Of a stretch of 47,886 bases of DNA, positions 31,701 to 39,613 are shown one piece after another. This stretch comes from Dacryopinax spathularia (lineage: Eukaryota; Basidiomycota; Dacrymycetes; Dacrymycetales; Dacrymycetaceae). Under the pieces are notes generated by a model. The model did no database searches. It saw only the letters and a program-made list of their open reading frames with translations, and was not told where the DNA came from. How positions within the stretch are numbered: position 1 is the first letter of the stretch; every line of letters begins with the position of its first letter. Position numbers and translations under genes: made by a program. The stretch is taken from positions 1 through 47,886 of the forward strand of contig JBBPFI010000020.1 of assembly GCA_037974965.1 (NCBI GenBank), given 5' to 3'.

Positions 31701-31844
31701 TTAGTCAAATGGCTTGGATATGAATCGCACGAGAACACCTGGGAACCCCGATCTGCCTTTGTTGACTCAGCAGCCCAGATTCTTGCTGAATATGACGCCT
31801 CACATGGTATAATCAACGGTAAACCAACCACCGTACCCCAATAA
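25785..31844 (+). CDS. Gag-Pol polyprotein with C-terminal chromodomain (element 2)
   Basis: 2019 aa, one frame, start ATG 25785. Same domain order as in element 1: gag coiled coil and capsid fold, CCHC knuckle at 27591, protease DTGSS at 28152, reverse transcriptase YIDD at 29448, RNase H Asp at 29895, integrase D/D/E at 30753, 30936 and 31044, and chromodomain from 31647. Residue 633 is Arg (AGA) where element 1 has Gly (GGA). The chromodomain keeps all three aromatic cage residues, which in this family allows binding of methylated histone H3 Lys9 and steers integration to heterochromatin (family knowledge; not shown here). The frame and catalytic residues are intact, so the product may be active. 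Confidence 0.97.
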   Translation: MSSATRRRSNRTRITKPTLSGRARSNRTTAEAANIIPSATSPLSPIPPEELSPILETQMENLEITDPSPEKTNTRIPDSDDEDTSPIHVHDPQAPVSYATWLEDSRFLRVEIRKLHDRFDEELLTQDNLAMLLEEFPTKSNMSEEFQLMKTSLKEVHDQWRAAATEELRARLADFNRTFNSRIQEITKNIEKIQDTFNRRLSSLEELSNHMVSEQALDAKMDGLHHLLDQRLNTNAINQEKLEERFDSLYKEVEERLFNDSSEIARRFQRIEELLQQQQAAKKLKPDYLPHLTPSPLAATGTGNTFGPTEIKPDPRLTPTPHLNPVGSGITGTYDGKDRLHLKKLPKFHGRDDENIEDWIMTISAIFKASGANERELLAALPGGLLQDNALKWFTTLPSTTRDQLTSWEIWQDALRNEYRQANFEVNMQQQYRNRLWRTNETFNDYFTDKRRMQALIFPESTPVQFLMADLLTGIPVDMHAIIKASTNYVSSLESFKRIIKDLEPSLLRQYGFARQRVGQGSAQNSSWNRTSALSNSSNPRASNSFPRNIITQNRQTNSGTSTLPTASNTGNRATTNNPTSNPVRTQSNSSPNVSTSTANPACFRCGGPHFVRDCPHPPPANNGNNGNPNRQRNPASSLRRTTGINNTSRNNRGWQPRTNMVDTVEEESEEAPNEDQQENIIQEEPLEEEIQDQDDYYDNQDYGQDNEVLMAEVLTVTRKSSRLQAKASQQRRTAHHDNKDVVGVPVKIAINPAASTPDHRQASRMTPAFTTITFPRANDPTHLHKVCIDTGSSISIIDTTTLKRYLPKCQPTPAPLMSIRGIGGDSTISQQIELEVMFMDIHKKPFGFTCHFYVYPSASSRIILGNDFLSHHAGILDLGLCTLCLSYRQPITVPISIQHKGEPDNILRVKQAFTVRPYHMARIPATCNTNLKSALYAFTPLPLREGRFAIRAAASIGNLTQSLICELTNFEPFPITITPADALGTLHPLLRKSRPAEVNYINVKPNERADISTFLKALDTSDINPELSPPQRQELLDVLVKHRAAFAYGDRTLGYVDGVQFRIETGDALPISSAPYHASPAKRTIISDTIARLLKEDVIEPSDSPWASPAVLVRQKDKDRFCIDYRKINAITKADQYPIPRIDDYLAQFEGKKRFSTLDANMGFHQVVIAPEDRPKTAFRTNDGLFQYKRLPFGLKNGPAIFQRSMDRILSTCKWQHALVYIDDIIVYSDDWPSHLQHLADVLSRIIASGLTLALKKSHFGYEEILALGHRVGKLGIGMNDRNVKAILDYPMPTNIKELQTFLGMCGYYRAYIPAFAKITRCLTELLKKDTPFVWTAHCKDAFLALRKAIGSKPIRAHPNYNKEFLLYTDASTVGLGAELAQLGDDNKEHIICAISRQLSHAERNYSATELECLAIIWALDKLHPYIDGMKVKVITDHSALQWILNFKGTNRRLIRWSMELQHWRDNLTIVHRAGKLHANVDALSRAPLQDSTLATQGSDGDTEDINNISILTRDNAFENQIKNGYATDLYFGPIVKALHENKVTAHLRQYLLIDGLLYIKRPSDLQNLCIPNAGDLRLTILNDHHDAESAGHHGIDQTYELISRTYYWPNMYKDVKRYVSSCGPCQRNKPSNRKATGLLQPNTIPTQRWHTVTMDFAGPLPTAPSGHDMIMVVVDKFSKHAHFIPMRSTDKAPDLANIFLHEVIRLHGLPQVIISDRDPKFTSNFWSHLFKRLGVKLAMSTSNHPQTDGQSERTIRTLKEGLRHYINYKQNNWIDLLPTLEIAYNNSVNSSTGYTPYELDYGWLPRLPHSSFSDTTIEVPAVDDFLAKLKSDSLAAHDAMQRAQSAQAQQYNAHHREQTYQVNDLVMLSKEAINPAWQKKQKAKKLLPLWFGPFKVKEVRSDLNYVLELPVHMRINDTVHTSLLKPYISSPDEFAHRVMLPPPAIPSAKGPSYEVEALLDHELRNGKLWYLVKWLGYESHENTWEPRSAFVDSAAQILAEYDASHGIINGKPTTVPQ

Positions 31845-31908
31845 CTGCAAACTATACCACTTCACCCCTACATTACAAAAGGCGCAAAACAACATATTCC
31901 CATTATTT

Positions 31909-32184
31909 TCACGGCCCCTCTACACAACGCTGCTTACAACGATACATCTTGTCGAACCAACAAAACATACACTTGCGAAAGCCACAGACACGTATGCACT
32001 GGCGACACTGCAACTCGCATGAGACACACTTCTCATGCCACAAGACCCCGGTACCCTCCTCACGAAACTTCCAATATGCCCATTGATCGACTGGATCGCT
32101 GAGGCGACCAGGATCGATATCGCCTAAGCGCTTCCACCGCTTAGGAATGCGACGCCGAATGCGCTCATAGTCGCCAAATGCCAT
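31909..32184 (-). CDS. Opposite-strand Cys-rich small ORF in element 2, 91 aa
   Basis: Same protein as at 11767-12042, nine Cys plus a neighbouring His. It converges on Gag-Pol with 64 bp between stops. The start overlaps by 7 bp the divergent start of a 94-codon sense ORF (32178-32462, MPLYGLPDY) that has no recognisable motif. Confidence 0.45.
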   Translation of the reverse strand: MAFGDYERIRRRIPKRWKRLGDIDPGRLSDPVDQWAYWKFREEGTGVLWHEKCVSCELQCRQCIRVCGFRKCMFCWFDKMYRCKQRCVEGP

Positions 32185-32665
32185 TATATGGTCTACCCGA
32201 TTACATTAGCAACGGAAAACATCTGTTTGTGGCACTCACTGGTTGTGTTCTGGCTACACGGCAATCTCACACCAAGGACGTGCATAGTCCCCGAGACACC
32301 AGCACGCAAATACAACTGTCTAGCGGAGGCAATGTCGCCACTCAATCAGAGCCCGCAATACCACTAAATATATTGGCCAACGGCACGCAGGCTAAGTCAC
32401 CAATACCCATGGCGTATCCACCAATCAATCACGTCACAGAGTCCACCACACAAAGACGATAAATGATGGATACGTACAATACTTTGCGATATCACATAAA
32501 AAACACCCCAATATTGCCTCCATACCACTCCTGCTTACCCACCACCCTATCCTAGGGCTCAGAAGCGTCAAGAAGATCTCGGAATCACGTGGACAGCCAC
32601 TGCACAGCCACCGAAAAAGCGTCCCTAGTGGTCTCTACAATGAACAATAACCTCTAGAGGACCCC

Positions 32666-32779
32666 CTGCGCAGGATAAGCTGCGCGCACTAACTGGCGCA
32701 GCTATGGCCTAACTTCAATAATTGGACCCCCCCATTTTCGATGTCTACGAATGCGTTGGCGCAGCCCGCTAAGCTGCGC
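32666..32779. repeat. Hairpin-rich GC segment in the spacer of element 2
   Basis: Mirror of 11172-11285, with the same two GC-rich inverted repeats around CTGCGC/GCGCAG. Confidence 0.5.
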
Positions 32780-33516
32780 GCTTCACCATTGGGCCACAAT
32801 TCACACTTCAAACACCTTCTCCTCGACCCCTGGAACCCCACTATATCGTCCCTAGCCTAGCGCCATCAGTTTTACTCCGATTGCTATGCGCCAAGGAGCA
32901 AAGTTGAAGCCAAGATGTATGGCTAAAGACTCCGGGCATTGGATTCAGCGATCACCTATGGCCGATAGCCCAAATTCTATGTCAACATTCCTGTCAAAAT
33001 CGCCCCACCACACCCTGACAAAGATCAGGCCATATCTCTGTCAGTTCTACAGCGTTTCCTTAGCTCCAAGGGAGTGTTTCAAACTAGGGCATAGTATCAA
33101 ACCACTCCGCTATAGACGACTGCATTCGCACACCTCCAGAATATCCTAGAAGCGGTGCCACATAAAAATCGCCCCATCCCTGACCCTCTGGATCGTTTCA
33201 GCCATAGCACCATCAATTCTACAGCATTCCACAAGGTGTAAAGGAGCGATTTGACGCTAAGCACTAGTGCCGTCATGCCACCACAAAAGAATTGCCATGG
33301 AATCACTGCAGAGCCTCAAGGACAGGCAGGAAGAATTAGCGATTTTTTCGCCTATTCCTAACCTGTCTAGAACATGCCAGCATACAAGCTACAGGCCTCC
33401 CCAGGCTATAAAAACTGGCATAGAGCATCCTGGGCATCTCATCATCACAGAAACGACAAAATTTCCCCATCCCATTGCCACCTTTCCATCCCAAATCCAC
33501 CCCAAAAAGCGCCTAT

Positions 33517-34353
33517 ATGCCTTATCCCAACCCCATCACCTCAGACATCTTTGGGAGTGAATCTGAACTCTCTCCTGTTGGCTCCCCCATGGATATCGAC
33601 TACTGTCTCCCTTCTGGTACCTCTCAGGCCCTCCAGAACATCATCGATGCCAGCAAACTCTTCATTCCTAATGATGAGATACACCCTCCCCAAGTCAAGG
33701 TGCCTGAAGAGCCTGTCCAGCCCTGGCTTGAGAAAGCCTTCAAAGAGGCACTTCTCCTTGAAAGGTACATCGCTCACACACCTTCCCAAGCATCCTCTGA
33801 ACCACTTTCTGCTAGGGATAGGCTTCGTGAAGACTATGCAGTCCTGCTCAATGCCAACTTGACCCAGATCTGCTCCAACCTCACCTGTCTCCACTCAGCC
33901 ACCCTCACCTTGGAAGATGACCACCTGGTAGACCTCACCAACCTCACCACAACGCTCCTAAAAGAGCTTAAGACAGCCATTGTGCTCTCCCAAGGCCCCC
34001 ACTACCCCTCGATTAGCAAGATCCTCCAACACTTGACTGATCCCCATGGCATCTCCTATATCACCCTCCTCCACACCAACCAACAAGTCACCATAAGAGA
34101 TACTCATCTCTGGTGCTATCCCAATGCAGTCAAGGCCTGGAATGCTTACTGGTGGTCTATCCCTCGCTTCCAGCAACCCAAGATACCCTGCAACACTGTC
34201 GCTTACCTGGAACACTTGCCACAATATTCAGGAGATGCAGGCTTATGGCTAGAAAGTGCCGCAGGAGACTACAAGAAGCCCAGGCGCAAGCGAAGCAAGA
34301 AAGCGACCCACAAGCTCTCTCACAAGGCTATAAAGGCCAACTTCCATTACTAG
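33517..34353 (+). CDS. Extra ORF of element 2, 278 aa, function unknown
   Basis: Same protein as 9598-10434. It lies 1.67 kb after the Gag-Pol stop and ends 49 bp before the polypurine tract. A Ser/Pro-rich acidic start, a helical Leu-rich middle, the WCYPNAVKAWNAYWW block and a basic tail are visible. No Cys-His motif, transmembrane span or secretion signal. It could be an accessory factor or a captured gene. I do not recognise it. Confidence 0.65.
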   Translation: MPYPNPITSDIFGSESELSPVGSPMDIDYCLPSGTSQALQNIIDASKLFIPNDEIHPPQVKVPEEPVQPWLEKAFKEALLLERYIAHTPSQASSEPLSARDRLREDYAVLLNANLTQICSNLTCLHSATLTLEDDHLVDLTNLTTTLLKELKTAIVLSQGPHYPSISKILQHLTDPHGISYITLLHTNQQVTIRDTHLWCYPNAVKAWNAYWWSIPRFQQPKIPCNTVAYLEHLPQYSGDAGLWLESAAGDYKKPRRKRSKKATHKLSHKAIKANFHY

Positions 34354-34402
34354 AATACCTTTCCTTTCCTCCTGTAAAGCTCATTACATTTCGCTTTTTC
34401 TG

Positions 34403-34412
34403 AAAGGGGGGA
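34403..34412 (+). other. Polypurine tract of element 2
   Basis: AAAGGGGGGA three bases before the 3' LTR. Confidence 0.8.
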
Positions 34413-34415
34413 TAT

Positions 34416-34743
34416 TGTAGCGTGACTCTAGAATCCTCTAGAACACTATGCTATATCGACCCAGGCTAAACCTCTCCTGCTCTCAGGAAGGCGCCAGGAC
34501 ATTCCATTCTGAGTCATGACACAGCTTTGCTATGTAGAGTAGTCTGTAGAACTTACCGGAGCCTCGTCACGATGACTGGACCACAAGGCTGCGCCCCCCA
34601 GGCCTCTGTCTATATAAAGCGAGCTCCTTTCTCTCTAAATGATCATCTCATTCTCTCCTCTACTCTCGCCCCAGTCTCTATCTACTCTACCCTACGCTCC
34701 CTACATCTGTCTTGTGCGACGTTGCTTGGAGCACGTCGTTACA
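34416..34743 (+). repeat. 3' LTR of element 2
   Basis: 328 bp, identical by eye to the 5' LTR at 25028-25355. Its TATATAAA could also fire rightward into the flanking DNA. Confidence 0.95.
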
Positions 34744-34748
34744 GCCGC
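34744..34748. repeat. Target-site duplication GCCGC (right of element 2)
   Basis: Matches 25023-25027. Confidence 0.9.
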
Positions 34749-35941
34749 CTTGTCCCCGCAGGAGCAAGAGGATCAAGCTTCTCAGTCATCATATTACCCT
34801 CCACTCCCTCTCGGACATCACATTTCCGCTCGGACTGCAGCTCGCAGGCATCCTAAATACAGTCTGACCAGCTGTCCGTCCGGAAATTGCACTTTCCAGA
34901 AACCCGCTTTTTCCCCGCCCAGGCCTTAATTCACAAGATCAATTCATCACCCAATCTTCTGGTACGGCCCTGCCGAGAGAAGCGCATGTCGCGATATGGA
35001 TGGCGCTGATGCCGTTTTCGGTCGCTATGTACGTTGACCCTCCCCCCAGCTTCCAATCCGGCACGTCCGGTCCCGGACAACGCAAATAAGGCATCCTCCG
35101 TCCATGTCCCTCCTTATCTCCGCCTTTCTCACTCGCCACACAACAACTCGCGCGAAATAGGCGCAAAAGGCGGTAATTGAATGGTCGGAACCTCGCAACA
35201 ACTCGCAATTCAACGGCGGACAGGATTAGCCCGCACCCCAGGGTCTCCCACCACTTTTCGCCGGCCTGGGCGCGGCCTCCCGTCATTTTCCTGCTTCTCT
35301 GTCTTCTCCATCTTCACAGAAGCCCATCAATGCTTTCAATTCATGCTGCCGGTGCGTCTTGGCCGCCTCCTATCTCCCCAAAAGGGTGAGAGAGAGGAAC
35401 CGTCCTGCCCCTCTCCCCTCTCCCCTTTCTCTTCCTGCTTCTCCCTCACCCGTCGTCACCATCGGCGCTCACCTTCCCTGCTTCTCCCATTCCCAGAAGA
35501 GCGGAACACTCCCGCCCTGCACTCCCGACTTCCGGCACGCACCGCCCGTCTCCCACACACTATCGAACATTCCCGCACACCCACATATCCCAGTCGGTTC
35601 TCCAATCCCATCCCTTCACCGGGTGACAACCCAAGGATCGTCCTCCCACCCACCACACATCCAAGCCGAGCCGGCGGCGGCCAAGTCCCCGCTTCTGAGC
35701 TTCTCGACTTCTACCGTTCTACGGCATTGATATTGGCTTCTCGCCCCTCCAGTCTATCGGAGGCCGTACCACCTGAACTGGACCGTTACACCGTATCGCC
35801 TTCCCCCCTTCCCAGAGTCGGGTCGCTCGCCCTATATCTAGCCCGATCCCCCATCCTATTTCCCTATAAACTGAGTTTCGCCCCTTGTCCCTGTTTGTCC
35901 CTTGTCCCTCCCTCTTGGCTACCTCTCCGCTCTTGCCCCGC
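34749..35941. other. Region between element 2 and the hydrolase-fold gene
   Basis: 1.2 kb without a supported gene. The second half is C/T-rich, as is usual for fungal promoters and leaders. A frame ending at 35088 reads AIWMALMPFSVAMYVDPPPS, protein-like, but it is short and has no family. Confidence 0.4.
35875..35880 (+). promoter_or_regulatory. Candidate TATA box for the gene at 35942
   Basis: TATAAA within TCCCTATAAACTGAG, 62 bp before the ATG and followed by a C/T-rich stretch. Position and context fit a short fungal leader. Confidence 0.5.
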
Positions 35942-37844
35942 ATGCCGTATCTTGAACTACCGGAGGACGAGGTGTCCTACTTCTATCGATCTAACCTGCC
36001 TGAGGACGGATCGGTCAAGTACCTCGATACGACCAAGCAGACGATCGTCTTCACCTTAGGTGCGTCACTCGCCACATAACCTTTTCCGGCCTTCTAGGCA
36101 GCAGTCATATACTGACCACTTACTATAGGCGCAATATTCGACACCACCTCCTTCCAGCCCCTCCTCACCGAACCCCGTCTCTCAAGCAAATACAACCTCA
36201 TCGCCTTCGACGGCCGTTCCCAAGGTCAAACCATCTCCGACCCCGAGCCGCGCCGAGACGCATGGACCGACGCAGTCGAGCTCATAAAGCTGCTCGACAA
36301 AGCCGGTCTGGAGCAAGTGCACCTCTTTGCAGGCACCTGGTACACCTATCATTCCGCTTGGAGAGCGGCCATCCTTTTCCCGGGCAGGCTGCTGAGTATC
36401 ACTGCGGGGCCGATTGAGAGGGGGAGGGACGAGACGTGCGTTTCTCCTTTTTCGTGCGCTGTGAGGATGTGGGACTGGGGGGATGCTGATTGGGGGACTA
36501 TAGGATGCGCGAATTGGAGGAGATCTGTAAGGAACTGCTCACACTCCTCGCTACGTCGAAGGATATCGAGACGATGGAAGACTACTTGGTGGAAGTATTC
36601 CCGTATCTGTTCGGCGATGTGAGCCTGTTCTTTCCACTTTCATTCCTTATTCTAACGAAGCACACGAACAGCATCTAACCGAGGAACAAAAAGACGAAGT
36701 CGCTCTTTACCTGGAGACTCAGTACCCGCCGACGAGGTTGTGCAGAGGGATGGAGTTCGGCAACGCCATATTCGGCAACGTGAGTCCCTCCTTCCTTCCT
36801 TCCTATTCGGGCTCCGAGGCTCGCACTCTTCCGCCGCCACATTCCACGGCCGAATCTGGCTCGTCGGGTGTGCGGCTGCCGTAATCGCGTCGCTTTCGCA
36901 CTCGCGGCGGAGACGGTCTCGGAGGAAGTTGAGAACAGAACCTTGACTGATTGCGGTCTTTTTTCGGCACAGCGTATCCCCCTAACGGACGAAGAAGCGG
37001 CTCTTATCAACCTCCCCGTCCTCCTGTTCGGCGTAAGTTTTCCACCTATCTTTTCCGCCCACGAGGCCCGAATGCTGAGAACGGTCGGCAGGCAGATAAT
37101 CTGGTCGATACGGTCCAAGTTGCCGAAGCGCTCCAAAAACGGCTCACCGGCGTCCCCGGAGGCGCGGTCCTGCAAATTCTACCGGGTACGTCTTCTTTGG
37201 CTTCTCGTCTGATATGAATTGAACCACGCGAATACTCACGCTGCTTCTTGCTTCCTCTGTTTATCCATGATAGATGGCGCCCCTTCGGAAGCGTGGTACA
37301 TCCCTCGTTATGCCGACGTGTTCGCCTCTGCCTTGCTCGAATTTATCGAGAAAGTGAACGACAAGCCACAAGTCGTCGTCCCTACAGATCTCAAAGCCGC
37401 TCTGTCCATTCTCGCCAAGCTGTCCAAGGACCCCGAGCTGGAGAAACGCGACCCAACCCGATCGATGTCTTTCTCCCGCGTACCGCAGGACGTGCTCGAG
37501 CAGCGTAAACACATCTATGCGATCGCGACCGAGGCGCAGAAACGCGGATTTAACCCCGTTGGGCCGAATGGCGAGCCGCCACGGAGGTTCGTCCGTTCTT
37601 CTTCCTTCGAACTAATGCGTGTTTTATGGAATGTGGCTAACGCGTACCGGGGTACAGGTTCTCCGATCGGTATCATGAGCAGCATCGCCAGCGCGCTAGC
37701 TCGAACGCCTCCCTTGTTATCCAAGTCTCCGTGGTGCACAAGTCTGAGGAAGAAGTCGCCAAGGCCGAGGTGCCCGTTAATAAAGCGGTCGAGGAGGACC
37801 ACGACCTCTCCATGATCACCGACCGTCTGAGGGACTTGCTCTGA
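35942..37844 (+). CDS. Alpha/beta-hydrolase-fold protein, nucleophile apparently lost
   Basis: 433 aa in eight exons: 35942..36059, 36129..36435, 36504..36618, 36672..36779, 36973..37032, 37092..37185, 37274..37586, 37658..37844. All borders are GT-AG and in frame. The fold is suggested by a beta strand with YNLIAFDGRSQGQT (like the D-x-R-G-x-G-x-S loop), DAVELIKLLDKAGLEQVHLFAG, and WYTYHSAWRAAILFPGRLL. At the nucleophile elbow, where the family has G-x-S-x-G, the protein reads G108-T-W110-Y-T112. The strand before the last helices (PDGAPSEAWYIPRYADV) has no His where the catalytic His normally sits. The C terminus is charged (SEEEVAKAEVPVNK). It is therefore probably a non-enzymatic member or uses another mechanism. 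Exon 6 could instead begin at 37080, adding four residues. It converges on the CCDC25 gene. Confidence 0.75.
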
Positions 37845-38347
37845 AGCTCAAACTGCTCATTCAAACCGGCTTGATTTCTTTACACAATCATTGGGTATAC
37901 CACCGGGTATCGTCATCTCATTCTGGCTAGCAACTGCTGGACATCGGATTAGGGTAGAGCGCATGTTCTTGTCACATACAGTAGCATCGGCATCGTGCAG
38001 AATCACACATCTTTGATCGCGGACCGGCTGCCTCCCGTTCAGCACATGGCGCAGATGGCAGACACCGAGCTGTTCACCGACGGCGGTCTTCGACACAGAC
38101 CACCGTCTACCAGGTGTACGGCGGAAGGCGAAGACCCGGGGTTCTCCACGTTGCCCTGAGATAGCCACCGATCAACCCTCTCCCGATCTCACTCCCGATC
38201 TCGATCCCCGTTACCTCGCACAGCGTGCTTGCATATCGAGCTGACTCCCGATTCCGTCTCTCCTCTTCCCTTCCCTCGGGTCACTACCATTCCTCTGGCG
38301 TCGTTAACACCACCCAATCTCCCTTGTCGCGAGCACGATCACCGGCA
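37845..38347. other. Convergent intergenic region
   Basis: 503 bp between two convergent stop codons; must contain both 3' ends. No gene or clear repeat seen. Confidence 0.4.
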
Positions 38348-39351
38348 TCACTGTAACACTTTCAGAACACAGCAAGATCCGGCGATACGAGACAAAAGCG
38401 CACCATGAAGTCCTCCTCGGGATCATACCCTTCCTTGTTCACCCCATATCCAGATTCCTCCGTAAATAACGAATCGTAGCTCTTCGCCTGCTTCTCTTCG
38501 GCCCGCTTCTTCGCTAGCGCTTCTTCTTGCTTTTTCTGCAAGAACATGAGCACAACGTGGCTGACGGACGGGGATGCACACACCTTCTCTTGTGCAGCGG
38601 CCTTGCGTGCCTGACCCTCGGCCTTGAGCCGCGCTTGCCGCTCCGCTTCGTGGTCCACCTCCTTCTCGACCTTCGTCTTGTTTAACCGGTTGACGATGGC
38701 ATTCTCACGTGTTGGAACGTGTACTATGCAAAGAGATGGAGAATGAGGTGATGCTCGTCGCTTACGAGAAGCGAAGACATACCCCGCTTGACCCGCTTCG
38801 GCTGGTGGAAGGAGACTTGTCCGACGGCCATGTCGCCTGTTTTCTAAATGCAGTTGAACGATCCATTTACAACCACAGCAGCACATTGTGGTACACCTTT
38901 AGATTGTCCCACGGGGTATAGATGACCGTCTGGTCATTCAGCTTGTTGCCTAGTAGACCAAGCATCAGCATCCGACATTATGCGCCATAGATGCCAGCAG
39001 AACGCACCTTGTATCGAATTCGCCTTCACAAGCTGCGCACAGTCCTTCAAGAGCGCCTCTGGTATCTCCTCCCAGCTCATACCCTCCGGTAATCGTAGGT
39101 AGACGTGCGCAGACGACAGCTTGTCGACATGGAACCATACATCCCGCGAAGTGCCATACTTGATGAGGTCCTCATCTGTCCAGTGACCGCATCAGCAATG
39201 TCCTCCGTAGAAAAGGGCGGCAACGCACTCTCGACCTTGTCTTTGCCCATGTAGATCGTTGCAGGCGGGTTGACCGCTTGGGGCAGGCTCAATGACGTGT
39301 ATGGTACGTGCTCAGCAGGCGCTTACCGGTCGACGTGAAGAAAAGTACCAT
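38348..39351 (-). CDS. CCDC25/Jlp2 family protein (NFACT-R domain)
   Basis: Homologue of human CCDC25 and yeast Jlp2. The NFACT-R domain is shared with Rqc2/NEMF; human CCDC25 has been described as a sensor of extracellular DNA, while the fungal role is unclear. Exons are complement of 39327..39351, 39229..39276, 39008..39175, 38897..38949, 38783..38843, 38584..38723, 38404..38535 and a final 38348..38350. This gives 209 aa (human 208). Landmarks: [82 protein letters not shown], a Lys/Glu coiled coil, and the C-terminal EEDFM. I placed a 53-bp last intron (38351-38403) because without it the frame runs 14 residues past EEDFM; with it, TGA follows the conserved end at once. Intron 1 uses an AAG acceptor. 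Confidence 0.88.
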
Positions 39352-39613
39352 TCTGGATCTCGATCGGCGGCCTCGGGCTCAAGATACCACTACGGAGATA
39401 ACGGTATGCAAGAGGGGTCGGGTATATGCTGGGACTACACAAGACCTCGAGTAAGTAACTATGGTCTCTGTTACATGAAGTCTTGCTGGGCGCCTACTTT
39501 ACTGTACATTCTGCTGGAAAGGCACAGCCACTACGGCTCGCTATGACTAACCGGGAAATCCACCAACTAGGCACAGTACATGTAAAAGGCTACCTATTTG
39601 ACATACCGCTCCA

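Larger units (their letters stand above)
25028..34743 (+). mobile_element. Full-length Ty3/Gypsy chromovirus, element 2 (plus)
   Basis: 9716 bp, same length and layout as element 1 in the opposite orientation. Position p here corresponds to 43951 minus p in element 1. LTRs at 25028-25355 and 34416-34743, target duplication GCCGC. Its coding regions are open throughout. Different target duplications show that the two copies inserted independently. The near identity points to recent transposition of one master copy or conversion between copies. Confidence 0.97.

Noticed and set aside
24979-34930. A host gene interrupted by element 2
   Set aside because: Joining the flanks across GCCGC gives a frame (LRAALSPQEQEDQASQ) of about 65 codons with an upstream stop close by and no family; not enough to call a disrupted gene.
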